In this document: piece after piece, positions 52,169 to 61,329 of the stretch | How positions within the stretch are numbered: the stretch's first letter is position 1 | Layout: every line of letters begins with the position of its first letter | Assembly (NCBI RefSeq): GCF_000178855.1 | Contig: NZ_ADVG01000002.1 | Coordinates: 930,001-994,000 of the forward strand | From: Ktedonobacter racemifer DSM 44963 | Lineage (GTDB): Bacteria; Chloroflexota; Ktedonobacteria; Ktedonobacterales; Ktedonobacteraceae | Direction: 5' to 3' | DNA: 64,000 nucleotides | The notes under the pieces: generated by a model | Database searches by the model: none | What the model was told of the DNA's origin: nothing | What the model saw: only the letters and a program-made list of their open reading frames with translations | Position numbers and translations under genes: made by a program

Positions 52169-53650
52169 ATGATGGCAGAACACAAAGATTTCTTCCTACC
52201 GGGACAGGTAGACGAACAGATAGAACAGCTTTTACACGAGGGCGGCCCCAAACAGAGAGAGCAGCGGCTCACCAGGTCCCTGCCGACCCTCATGCGCGAG
52301 CATGAAGACCAGCAATCCTTGCAGCGCGTCCTGAACAAACTGCACAGCAACCTCAACGCGACAACACCCCAGAGCACTAACATCGTATCTCTACCCCAGC
52401 AACGCCAGCAAAGAGGAATAAACGCCGGGAATGCGCCAGCTGGGCGAAAGCCAAGAACCCTTCCCAGGGCCTTCACGCTCCTGGCCGCCTGCCTCGTCCT
52501 TGTGGCCGTGGTTGGCAGCCTGCTGCTCGTGCTAAACGCGGCCCAGCAGAAGAGAAACGCTCCCGGCAATACCGCTGCCCATACGCAGACGCCAGCCCCG
52601 CAAAAGACCGCTCCAAGCGAGCCGCTGGGGAAGGTTATCTATCGCTCTGATATCTACGACATGGACTATGGCCTGCACTGGTCGCCCGATGGCAAGCGCC
52701 TGGCAGCCTCACTCAACAGGACAACGCTTACCAGTTGGGACGCCAAAACGGGTGCGCACAAGCTTACCTACCAGACCCCCGGTGAAACCTTGCTCAGCGA
52801 CATCGCCTGGTCGCCTGATGGCAAAAACTTGCTGGTCGTGGCCCAATCAAAGATCTATGTCTTCGACGCCCAAACGACACAACGGATCAGAATTATTACG
52901 CTTCCCAACGGAACAGCCAGCACAAACGCCCCTCTGCTGAGCAGTCCAACACCACATGGCACCTTCTATAGTAACCTGGTCTCGCTCTCGGGCGGATCTT
53001 ACTTCAGCGACCTCACCCTGTCGCCTGATGACAAGTATATTGCCGCGAGCTACCATGCATATGGTGCAAACAACCCGCTCTTCATCTGGAACGTGAAGGA
53101 TGGCACCCTTTTCAAAACCTTATATGACTTCCCGCACGGCCTCACAGGCCTTTCATGGTCGCCTGATAGCGCTTCGCTGGTGACACTGGTCTATCCATCG
53201 GCACAGGATGCTCAGATATCCACCGCCATTATCTGGAACACCAACACCTGGACACAGGTATGGCAGCGCCCGAACACACGCAATGTGAGCTGGTCACCCG
53301 ATAGTCAGCGCCTGGCTGTCGTGGACGGCGAGGGCGCAACTGGAATGGGGATCGCCATCCAGCTTGTCAATGCCCACACAGGCCAAGCGATCAAGCAACT
53401 AAAAGCTGAGAGGGGAATTACCTCTATCAACTGGTCGCCCGATGGCAGCCGCATCGAGGTCGAAGCAGTTGGCTTACAGATTCTGGATGCAAGCAACGGT
53501 TCGATACTCTACACCTTCGGAGAGCATGGCTATAACGGAACCTGGTCCCCCAACGGGAAATATATCGCCTCCAGTCAGATAGTCATTGTCACAGGTGACG
53601 ACAAAAAACAGCACCACGAAGGCCGCATCCTCGTCTGGGTAGCGAGGTAG
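52169..53650 (+). CDS. Membrane-anchored beta-propeller protein, likely anti-sigma factor
   Basis: 493 aa. A cytoplasmic N-terminal part (~1-105) without an obvious zinc motif, one membrane helix (~107-130, FTLLAACLVLVAVVG), then an extracytoplasmic WD40/TolB-like propeller with repeated W(S/T)PDG(K/S) motifs (LHWSPDGKRL, IAWSPDGKN, LSWSPDSAS). The operon position directly behind an ECF sigma gene suggests that it holds the sigma factor and senses an outside signal through the propeller. This role is inferred from context. Confidence 0.75.
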   Translation: MMAEHKDFFLPGQVDEQIEQLLHEGGPKQREQRLTRSLPTLMREHEDQQSLQRVLNKLHSNLNATTPQSTNIVSLPQQRQQRGINAGNAPAGRKPRTLPRAFTLLAACLVLVAVVGSLLLVLNAAQQKRNAPGNTAAHTQTPAPQKTAPSEPLGKVIYRSDIYDMDYGLHWSPDGKRLAASLNRTTLTSWDAKTGAHKLTYQTPGETLLSDIAWSPDGKNLLVVAQSKIYVFDAQTTQRIRIITLPNGTASTNAPLLSSPTPHGTFYSNLVSLSGGSYFSDLTLSPDDKYIAASYHAYGANNPLFIWNVKDGTLFKTLYDFPHGLTGLSWSPDSASLVTLVYPSAQDAQISTAIIWNTNTWTQVWQRPNTRNVSWSPDSQRLAVVDGEGATGMGIAIQLVNAHTGQAIKQLKAERGITSINWSPDGSRIEVEAVGLQILDASNGSILYTFGEHGYNGTWSPNGKYIASSQIVIVTGDDKKQHHEGRILVWVAR

Positions 53651-53965
53651 CCCACCCAACCTATAACAGCCCGCGCTGCTAAAGCACGCGCTTATATATC
53701 ATGGGACGATAAGCTCCGCATCATGATATGTAAGCGCGTGCTTTAGCAGCGTGCCCCCCTACGCAGAGGTCATCCTATGATGGGGAATAAGTGCGTGTTA
53801 TAATCAGTGGGATTTATTTTTCTGATACGACCCCAATATGGCAAGCCTATAGGAAAAACTCGGGCATAAATTGGGCTCGCTCGCTGTTTTCATAGACGAA
53901 AGCAATTCACTGGCAATACGCAAAGCAGACTTAGCTTCCAAAATAAAAGTGAGGATTGAGAAGAC
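53651..53965. other. Intergenic region before trxB
   Basis: Holds the 30-bp palindrome (53674-53751) and a possible -10 box TATAAT at 53799-53804 without a good -35. No gene was seen. Confidence 0.5.
53674..53751. terminator. 30-bp palindrome with an 18-nt loop
   Basis: 30-nt arms with one mismatch follow the propeller gene. The longer loop separates it from the other palindromes in the window. It is probably the terminator of the sigma/propeller operon. Confidence 0.6.
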
Positions 53966-54916
53966 ATGGCGAAGGTTTATGGCACAATCATTATCGGCTC
54001 AGGCCCCTCGGGCTATACGGCGGCAATCTACGCAGCTCGCTCCAATATGTCCGTCCTGATGCTCCAGGGCTATCAGACCGGCGGTCAGTTGATGCAGACG
54101 AGCGAGGTCGAGAACTATCCCGGCTTCGAGGATGGTGTCATGGGACCGGAGATGATGGAGAAGTTTGAGAAGCAGGCGCAGCGCTTCGGGGCCGAATTGG
54201 TACCCGAGGACGCCATCAAGATCGATACCAGCGCGAAGCCCTTCACGGTCACGACCGATAGCGCCGAGTACCAGGGGCATACGATCATCATCGCCACGGG
54301 CGCCAGCGCGCAGTGGCTGGGCCTGCCCAATGAGCAGCGTTTACAGGGGCGCGGCGTCTCGGCTTGCGCGACCTGTGACGGCTTCTTCTTCCGGGGCAAG
54401 GATGTCGTGGTCGTAGGCGGTGGCGATACCGCGATGGAGGAGGCAACCTTCCTGACGCGCTATGCCAACCATGTCACCCTGGTCCATCGCCGTGACTCTT
54501 TCCGCGCCAGCAAGATCATGCAGGACCGCGCGCGCAACAATCCGAAGGTCAGCATCGTCCTGGAGAGCGAGGTCGCCGACGTCCTGGGTGAGGAAGAGGT
54601 GACCGGCGTACGCCTGCGCAACGTCACAACTGGCGAGGAGAGCACGCTCAACGCGCATGGCCTCTTCATCGCCATCGGCCACAAGCCCAACACCGAGATC
54701 TTCAAGGGCCTGGTCCAGATGGACGCCCAGGGCTATATCGATCCGGTCGAGTACACCATGACCAATATCCCTGGCATCTTCGCCGCCGGTGACGTCACCG
54801 ACCACCGCTATCGTCAGGCCGTGACCGCCGCCGCCGACGGCTGTCGCGCCGCCATCGACGTCGAGCGCTGGCTGGAGAACCAGGGCATCCACGTCGGCAT
54901 CGAGAACTGGGAATAG
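53966..54916 (+). CDS. trxB: Thioredoxin reductase
   Basis: 316 aa, the normal length. FAD-binding GSGPSGYTAAIYAAR (~11-25), redox-active CATC (C134/C137), NADPH-binding GGGDTAMEEA (~152-161) and the C-terminal FAD motif FAAGDVTD. It reduces thioredoxin with NADPH in the cytoplasm. No trxA lies next to it. Followed by a strong terminator. Confidence 0.96.
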   Translation: MAKVYGTIIIGSGPSGYTAAIYAARSNMSVLMLQGYQTGGQLMQTSEVENYPGFEDGVMGPEMMEKFEKQAQRFGAELVPEDAIKIDTSAKPFTVTTDSAEYQGHTIIIATGASAQWLGLPNEQRLQGRGVSACATCDGFFFRGKDVVVVGGGDTAMEEATFLTRYANHVTLVHRRDSFRASKIMQDRARNNPKVSIVLESEVADVLGEEEVTGVRLRNVTTGEESTLNAHGLFIAIGHKPNTEIFKGLVQMDAQGYIDPVEYTMTNIPGIFAAGDVTDHRYRQAVTAAADGCRAAIDVERWLENQGIHVGIENWE

Positions 54917-54941
54917 CTTCTCTCCCAAACGTTAAGAATAT

Positions 54942-54999
54942 AAAATAAGAACGAAGCAGGGGATAGTGTCCATACTATCCCCTGCTTCGTTCTTATTTT
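54942..54999 (+). terminator. 26-bp palindrome with T-run after trxB
   Basis: A 26-bp perfect stem with a 6-nt loop, A-rich on the left and ending TTATTTTT on the right. A good intrinsic terminator, probably active in both directions. Confidence 0.85.
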
Positions 55000-55038
55000 T
55001 AGACGACAAAACAGGCAAATCTTTTAAGAGGTTCATTC

Positions 55039-57714
55039 ATGGATGATATACGATCGGCCCCCTTTGGAGAGGTCTTACAGACCCTGCGCAAGAAGAAGAA
55101 AATCGCGCAGCAGGTTCTAGCTGAGAGGCTGGGCGTGCATCGCAATACGATTAGCGCCTGGGAGCGCGGCGAGCGCCTTCCCGACACCAAGGGTATGGTA
55201 GCGGAGCTTGCTACCCAACTCCGCCTCGATGATCAGCAGACACGCCTTCTCCTGGAGGCGAGCTTAACGGCGGTCTCGCCCTACTGGTATGTTCCCTATC
55301 AACGTAATTATTATTTCACCGGGCGCGAGGCGCTGCTGGAACAGCTTCATACCTCTTTCGCCTCAGGACAGGCGCTGGCACTCACACAATCCTATACTTT
55401 AAGCGGGCTGGGCGGCATCGGCAAGACGCAGGTCGCGCTTGAATACGCTTATCGCTATCATCAGCACTATGCGGCCACCTTCTGGCTGGCCGCCGAGAGC
55501 AGCGAGACGCTTACGTCAAGCTTTCTCTCAATCGCTCAGACTCTGCGCCTACCCGAACGGCACGAGCAGGATCAGCACAAAATCATTGCCAGCGTGCTCC
55601 AATGGCTCAACAGCCATAAGAATTGGCTCCTCATCTTTGATAACGTCGAAGATATTGGCGTCCTCAAGCCATTCCTCCCCACGACGCGCCAGGGATCATT
55701 CCTGTTTAGCACGCGTCTGCATACCCTTGGGCATCTTGCCCAGGCCCTTGAGCTTTCGCGCCTGCCTCGTGATGAGGGCATCGCTTTCCTCCTGCATCGT
55801 ACGCACATACGACCCGCGAACTCCCCCATGACCCAGGCCGCCGCTAGCGAGGTGGAGCTTGCCGCGACCATTGTTGACCTGGTGGATGGTCTGCCTCTGG
55901 CACTCGACCAGGCTGGCGCATATATCGAAGCTACCCAATGCAGCCTGGAGGATTTTCTCCACCTCTTTCAGACCTATCCCATACAGCTCCTCGACGAGCG
56001 CGACGCCCATGCCCAGCATCCCCATTCAGTCACCACAACGTTTCGCCTCGCCTTTGAGCAAGTGCAACGTAATAAAAATTCTGCCGCCATTGAGATCCTT
56101 ACCCTGTGCGCCTTTCTCGCGCCCGATGACATACCAGAGACCCTCTTCCTGGAGGGACAACGCTGGCTTGAGCCTCCCCTGGCGGCAGCTATCGAACACC
56201 CCCTCCAGTTTCAGGCGGCCCTGAGGGACCTGCTCGCCTACTCCCTCATTCGTCGCAATAGCCAGAAGAAGACGCTCAGCATCCATCGCCTTGTACAGGA
56301 GGTACTCAAAGCGCATATCGGCGAGGGGACGCAGAAACTCTGGGCAGAGCGCGCCGTCAGGATTATCCAGCAGATCTTTCCAGCATCAGCAGTCGAATTT
56401 GCCAGCTGGGAGCAGTGCGAACGCTTGCTTCCACACGCGCTTGCGGCCACCCAGCAGATGCAGCAGTGTTTTTCATTGGAAGGCGAGGCCCAGCGCTTTC
56501 AGCCGGTAGCCTCTCTCTATACCAGCATCGCGGAATATTTTGTCGAGCATGATCGCAATACCGAGGCCGAACCCTTGCTCCAGCAGGCTCGGAATATCTG
56601 GGAAAGCGCACTAAGTCCCTCGCATGTTGATGTGGCGCTCGCGCTTGATGGCCTGGCTAACCTCTATTACCACCAGGCAAAGTTTCAGGAAGCGGAGAAG
56701 CTCTTTCTGCGCAGCTTGCAGATTCGCGAAGGTATGCTCACACCCGACCATCCCCTGATAGCACTCACGCTGCACGGGCTGGGTCGACTGTATGGGCGGA
56801 TGGGAAACCACCAGCAAGCAGAACCCCTCCTCCTGCGCGCCTTGCGCATTTTGGAGAAAGAGCCAACGTCCCTGGCTTCTCGAGGCTATCTTTTGAGTAA
56901 CCTTGGCGAGGTCTACCGCGAACAGGGGAAATACAAGGAGGCCGAGCCATGCTATCGCGAGTCCATGCACCTGATTGAGCAAACGCAGGGGATACATCAT
57001 CCCAGTGTAAGCCGTTCCTTGAATGCCCTCGCCATCCTCTTCGCGGAGCAGGGGAGGTATAGCGAGGCCGAACCCCTCTTTAGCCGTTCGCTGCATATAG
57101 CAGAAGAGGCATTCGGTGCAGACCATCCACACGTTGCGCGTTCACTTACTAATCTAGCCACTCTACAAGAAATACAAGGCCACTATATCGAAGCATCAAC
57201 ATCTTTACTGCGCGCGCTCCATATCATTGAACAGACTAGTGGTCCAGATCACCCCGAAGTTGCCATTATCCTCAATAACCTCGCGGATACTCACCGTTTG
57301 CAACAACACTATACCGAGGCTGAACCTCTCTATCTACGCTCACTTGCGATTTGTGAGAGTAGGCTTGGTGCAGAGCATCCACTCACCGCCCATCCCATAA
57401 GTGGCCTGGCTGATATTTACACCGTACAGGAGAAATATGCACAAGCCGAAAAATTCTATCTGCGCGCTCTCCAGATCCGCGAGCAAAAGCTGACAGACAA
57501 GCACCCTGACCTTGCAGGGACCTGCCTGGGGCTGGCGAACCTCTACGCACGCCAACAGAGGTACCAGGAGGCCGAGACCCTCTACCGGCGCGCCCTGAGC
57601 ATACGCGAAGAGATCTTCGGCGACACTCACCCGCTCACCGAGGAGGTCCATTCAAGCTATGCCTCCCTTATCAAGCAACAAACAGAAGAGGCACCAACCA
57701 GACAAGACGGGTAG
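55039..57714 (+). CDS. HTH-XRE / STAND ATPase / TPR signalling protein
   Basis: 891 aa, start after AAGAGGTTC. XRE HTH (residues ~10-65; LAERLGVHRNTISAWERGE), STAND ATPase with Walker A SGLGGIGKTQ (K129), Walker B LLIFDNVED (~198-206) and GLPLALDQAG, then about ten kinesin-light-chain-type TPRs (~500-880), each with the A(E)PLxLRSLxI pattern. It is probably a ligand-gated regulator in which the TPRs sense and the XRE domain reads DNA. Same class as the WD40 protein at 8998, with a different sensor. Confidence 0.92.
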   Translation: MDDIRSAPFGEVLQTLRKKKKIAQQVLAERLGVHRNTISAWERGERLPDTKGMVAELATQLRLDDQQTRLLLEASLTAVSPYWYVPYQRNYYFTGREALLEQLHTSFASGQALALTQSYTLSGLGGIGKTQVALEYAYRYHQHYAATFWLAAESSETLTSSFLSIAQTLRLPERHEQDQHKIIASVLQWLNSHKNWLLIFDNVEDIGVLKPFLPTTRQGSFLFSTRLHTLGHLAQALELSRLPRDEGIAFLLHRTHIRPANSPMTQAAASEVELAATIVDLVDGLPLALDQAGAYIEATQCSLEDFLHLFQTYPIQLLDERDAHAQHPHSVTTTFRLAFEQVQRNKNSAAIEILTLCAFLAPDDIPETLFLEGQRWLEPPLAAAIEHPLQFQAALRDLLAYSLIRRNSQKKTLSIHRLVQEVLKAHIGEGTQKLWAERAVRIIQQIFPASAVEFASWEQCERLLPHALAATQQMQQCFSLEGEAQRFQPVASLYTSIAEYFVEHDRNTEAEPLLQQARNIWESALSPSHVDVALALDGLANLYYHQAKFQEAEKLFLRSLQIREGMLTPDHPLIALTLHGLGRLYGRMGNHQQAEPLLLRALRILEKEPTSLASRGYLLSNLGEVYREQGKYKEAEPCYRESMHLIEQTQGIHHPSVSRSLNALAILFAEQGRYSEAEPLFSRSLHIAEEAFGADHPHVARSLTNLATLQEIQGHYIEASTSLLRALHIIEQTSGPDHPEVAIILNNLADTHRLQQHYTEAEPLYLRSLAICESRLGAEHPLTAHPISGLADIYTVQEKYAQAEKFYLRALQIREQKLTDKHPDLAGTCLGLANLYARQQRYQEAETLYRRALSIREEIFGDTHPLTEEVHSSYASLIKQQTEEAPTRQDG

Positions 57715-57729
57715 AGCCTGTAAATAATC

Positions 57730-57791
57730 ATATATAGGTATGTGTCGTAGAAGGTTGCACTCGCAACCTTCTACGACACATACCTATATAT
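57730..57791. terminator. 29-bp perfect palindrome after the STAND-TPR gene
   Basis: A 29-bp stem with a 4-nt loop, A/T-rich at its outer ends (ATATATAGG). Located 15 bp after the stop. Confidence 0.7.
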
Positions 57792-57901
57792 CCCCAAAAT
57801 GCACTGCGAAACGGTGCATTTTTTTATTTACACTTATATTGCATACGGTATTCTACCAGCACATACGTACTTAAAGGTCTTCTACCATGATTGGAGTGAG
57901 A

Positions 57902-59353
57902 ATGCAGCACATGCATCGGAAGCAACATGTATTCCTGGCGCTCTTTGCCTTCTTCGTCAGTATTTCGCTTGTCGCCTGCGGAGGCTCAAGCACGGCCTCT
58001 TCTGCGCCCACAAAGACTCAGATAACGCCAAAACCCTCCAGAATCATAGACCGTGATAACGGCTATCTCTACTATACAACGCCGCAGGGCATCTACCAGA
58101 TCCATGCCGATACTGGCCATCCGGGCTGGAAGACGCCCCAGGGGAAGGCGCAGGTTGCATTAAGTGAGGATCAACAAACGCTCTATATCTCCAGCGAGAA
58201 TACTTCAGGACAACCCGCGCTTACCGCACTCGATAGCAGCACCAGGCAGCAGAAGTGGAGCACTCCCTTTGATCAGATAACCACCTTCCTTGTCCACGGG
58301 AACAGTATCTATGTGGCATCCCTGGGTACCCTCTACCGGGTCGATGCCACGACAGGCAAGGCCACCTGGAAGACCGATCCAGCCAACTCTCTAGGCGGGG
58401 GACATGCCTTTATTGAAGCGACGGATTCGCTGGTTTACTTCACCTATACTTACAGCGTCAATGCCTATGATGCCACGACAGGCAAGCTTGTATGGCAACA
58501 AAAGACAGAAACGTCTACAGAGCAAACGAGCGGATTAAAGCTTGTTGGCAATATATTGGTCGATATCACCATTGCCCCTGGTGTAGAGGGACATATCGAA
58601 GGCTTAAATCCACAGACTGGCCGAAAGATCTGGTCCGACGGGGTATACGCGGTAACTGATACGATTGATGTCAGCAAACACCTGGTCTACCTGCTCTACA
58701 ATGGCGGCGATGATAGCCCCTTTACCAGCCAGAGCGGTCTGGCCGCCATCAAGACCGATGATGGCGCGGGCGGCGTGGCCTGGTCCAACCAATTTCACGC
58801 GGATAACCAGACGCTTGCTGTTTTCTCGACCACCAACCAGGGGCAGCCAACGGCCTATATCGCATCGCAATCCGCCAGCGACAACACGCCACAAGTTGTG
58901 GCATACAGCTTGCAGAATGGCCATTCGCTCTGGACAAGCAACGCGACCGCGCCCAGCAGCGGCATCAATACCACCGGGAACAGTACCGCGAAGGTGACTG
59001 TCATCCAGCCAGGGGCGGGGAGCGACACCAATACATACGCCGTCCTGGACGACGGCACCGTCTATGCCTTTGACCCACAGGGGAAGTTGGTGTGGAACAA
59101 GCAGTTCTACGCCATCAATATCATCTCATATGCATCGACGTCCAGTACAACTCCAGCTCTTTACATCTTAGGCACCGATCCAAGCACCGACCAGGCAAGC
59201 AACTTCAACCTGAGTGTTGGAGCCAGCAAATATAAAGTGACGAGTACCAATCCCAATAGTGGAGCAGGCCTCTGGCAGTGGAGTATCCCGGCCTCATATC
59301 CCCCTAACGAAATATATGCCAGCGACTTATATGCGCTCGTGAGCGATAAATAA
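57902..59353 (+). CDS. PQQ-like beta-propeller lipoprotein
   Basis: 483 aa from the ATG at 57902 (GGAGTGAG upstream); an ATG at 57887 is also in frame. Lipobox LVAC near residue 27 marks a lipid-anchored protein. The rest is repeated PQQ-type blades with W-containing motifs (DATTGKATWKTD, DATTGKLVWQQ, GHSLWTSN, QGKLVWNK). No enzyme residues were identified. It may be an extracellular scaffold or substrate-binding propeller. Confidence 0.85.
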   Translation: MQHMHRKQHVFLALFAFFVSISLVACGGSSTASSAPTKTQITPKPSRIIDRDNGYLYYTTPQGIYQIHADTGHPGWKTPQGKAQVALSEDQQTLYISSENTSGQPALTALDSSTRQQKWSTPFDQITTFLVHGNSIYVASLGTLYRVDATTGKATWKTDPANSLGGGHAFIEATDSLVYFTYTYSVNAYDATTGKLVWQQKTETSTEQTSGLKLVGNILVDITIAPGVEGHIEGLNPQTGRKIWSDGVYAVTDTIDVSKHLVYLLYNGGDDSPFTSQSGLAAIKTDDGAGGVAWSNQFHADNQTLAVFSTTNQGQPTAYIASQSASDNTPQVVAYSLQNGHSLWTSNATAPSSGINTTGNSTAKVTVIQPGAGSDTNTYAVLDDGTVYAFDPQGKLVWNKQFYAINIISYASTSSTTPALYILGTDPSTDQASNFNLSVGASKYKVTSTNPNSGAGLWQWSIPASYPPNEIYASDLYALVSDK

Positions 59354-59408
59354 GAAGCTGTCTCTCTTTCATAATGAGGCAACATTTGTATATTCAGAAG
59401 GAGCACTT

Positions 59409-60977
59409 ATGTCCAGGTGTATATATTGTGGGACGGAAAATCCCGAGGACGCGCGCTTCTGTAGTAGTTGTGGCCGAAGTGGTCAGGACGAGCAGAACAT
59501 CACGGCGACCGAGCGGCATGAGCCAGCGGAAGGCGAGCAGACGCTTATCTTGCCGGAGGGCCTAGCGAGCAAGGCACAGATCAAGAACGCAGGGAGGCAA
59601 GAAGAGCCGCCGCTAGAAGGAGCCATCCCACCCATCGGCATAGGGGGGAGCGGCCAGGGCAGTACTCAGGTGCCTGGCGCACCTGGCACACCGCAGGCTC
59701 CCCAGGTGACCAGCGCACCCGGCACGCCTTCCACCCCTCAGCCCGCCGCCAACGCCGCCGCGAAGTTCTCGGCCAACACGCACGCCTCACAGGGCGCATC
59801 TACAGCCTCTCAAAACGCGCGGAGCGCGTCTCACGCGAGGGCGCCCCAAAACGCGCAAGCTCAGCACACGGGCGCGACCCACGCCCAGGCTGGGCAAACC
59901 GCCGCGCAGCATACAGTGGCTCATACCGCCATTAAAGGAGGGACGAGCGCAGCGACAAAGGTGATTGTAGCCATCGTGGCCGTCATCGTCGTCGCAGCCG
60001 GGAGCATCGGGGCCTTCGCCTTTGCACACCAGAACCAGCAGCGCCAACAGCAGGCCAGCAAGCATCCTGCGTCGACCGCCACCGGACATAACGCCAACGT
60101 CAGCACCCAGGCAGGCCCAAACACCTTTATCGTCACGGGCGCGCTCAACGGCACCTTGACCAATCTCCACTATAATGATTGCGGATATAGTCCGACTAAA
60201 GACGGCTTTGGATACGTCATGGATGTGGGTGGAACACTAAACAATCAGAGCTATAGTCTTGACATCAGAGTAATTAATACTGAGAAGCCTGGTAGCTATA
60301 CCTATCCAGTACCCGCATCTACAGTACCCACAGCAGACCAACTGATGCCAGGTGTGGGTTTCAATAATGAAGCAAACACACAAATCTGGTATACAGACGG
60401 AAGTCATGGTCATGGAAACATCGTCATCAATAATGGCAGTCTCTCAGGAACGCTTTCAGCCGTGGACATACCCGAATTTATGGTAGCTGGCACTCCGGTA
60501 CCTGGAGACAAGGTCGATAGCAGCAAAAAGATCTCCATCACTGGCAACTGGATCTGCCCAGACTCATTTAAACCCACACCGACGACCCCGCCAGTCACTG
60601 CCAATATCTTTACCGTCAGCGGCGCGGTCAACGGGACACTGACAATTACCAACTATCTGACCTGTGGTATGACGCCCAACGGGAGCGCCGTGGCCATGCT
60701 AGCAACTGGCACGCTTAATGGCGAGACCTATCACCTGAACTTCCTCTTCCCTCACTATCATGGGCCGGGTACCTACACTGATCCGTCGTCGCCAGGAAAC
60801 GTCACGATGAATTTTAATAACAGCTCGCAGACCTGGTCCACCAACGGTAGCGATGCCCAGGGCAGCGCCACGGTCAATAGCGACAACAATTCTGGCACGC
60901 TCAATGCCCTGACCGTGCCCGGTGTGAATGGCGCGTCCGGCACCCATATCACCATCACGGGCGCCTGGAGCTGTTAA
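59409..60977 (+). CDS. Zinc-ribbon membrane protein with two repeated outer domains
   Basis: 522 aa, start after AAGGAGCACTT. An N-terminal zinc ribbon (CIYCG ... CSSCG, residues 4-21), then a long Ala/Pro/Gln/His-rich disordered linker (~60-180), a membrane helix (~185-210, VIVAIVAVIVVAAG), and outside the membrane two similar beta domains (~235-380 and ~395-520), each starting F(I/T)V(T/S)GA(L/V)NGTL and ending ITGNWIC or ITGAWSC. The second looks like an internal duplication. Function unknown. Confidence 0.75.
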   Translation: MSRCIYCGTENPEDARFCSSCGRSGQDEQNITATERHEPAEGEQTLILPEGLASKAQIKNAGRQEEPPLEGAIPPIGIGGSGQGSTQVPGAPGTPQAPQVTSAPGTPSTPQPAANAAAKFSANTHASQGASTASQNARSASHARAPQNAQAQHTGATHAQAGQTAAQHTVAHTAIKGGTSAATKVIVAIVAVIVVAAGSIGAFAFAHQNQQRQQQASKHPASTATGHNANVSTQAGPNTFIVTGALNGTLTNLHYNDCGYSPTKDGFGYVMDVGGTLNNQSYSLDIRVINTEKPGSYTYPVPASTVPTADQLMPGVGFNNEANTQIWYTDGSHGHGNIVINNGSLSGTLSAVDIPEFMVAGTPVPGDKVDSSKKISITGNWICPDSFKPTPTTPPVTANIFTVSGAVNGTLTITNYLTCGMTPNGSAVAMLATGTLNGETYHLNFLFPHYHGPGTYTDPSSPGNVTMNFNNSSQTWSTNGSDAQGSATVNSDNNSGTLNALTVPGVNGASGTHITITGAWSC

Positions 60978-61129
60978 CAAGCACAATCAACATGTACTTC
61001 AGCTAGATTTGCAGCGGAGGTTACAATGTAAAGAGAATCACTGAAAAGAAAATTACTAATCCAGGAAACCTCCTAAAAGTAATCTGGTAGTACACCAAGA
61101 AACACTTGTTAACCACGTCTTGACACGGG

Positions 61130-61172
61130 AAGGCTTGTTCGGGTCGTTTATGAGGACCCAACAAGCCTTTCT
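61130..61172 (+). terminator. Intrinsic terminator
   Basis: AAGGCTTGTT-(C)-GGGTC pairs with GACCC-AACAAGCCTT, followed by TCTTATTT. It is immediately followed by a second, longer palindrome (61174-61241). Confidence 0.75.
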
Positions 61173-61173
61173 T

Positions 61174-61241
61174 ATTTAAAGGATCTGTAGATGTGCCGGG
61201 CGGGCAAATGCCCGCCCGGCACATCTACAGATCCTTTAAAT
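61174..61241. repeat. 33-bp perfect palindrome
   Basis: A 33-bp stem with a 2-nt loop, 1 bp after the terminator and ~90 bp before the MFS gene. The rest of 60978-61329 contains no gene. Confidence 0.7.
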
Positions 61242-61329
61242 TGACTCCTGCCAACATGGCTGAGTATAATAGCCAATACAGCATATTTAACTTAATCTCT
61301 CTAAAGCACATTCAAGGGGATATCTAAAC

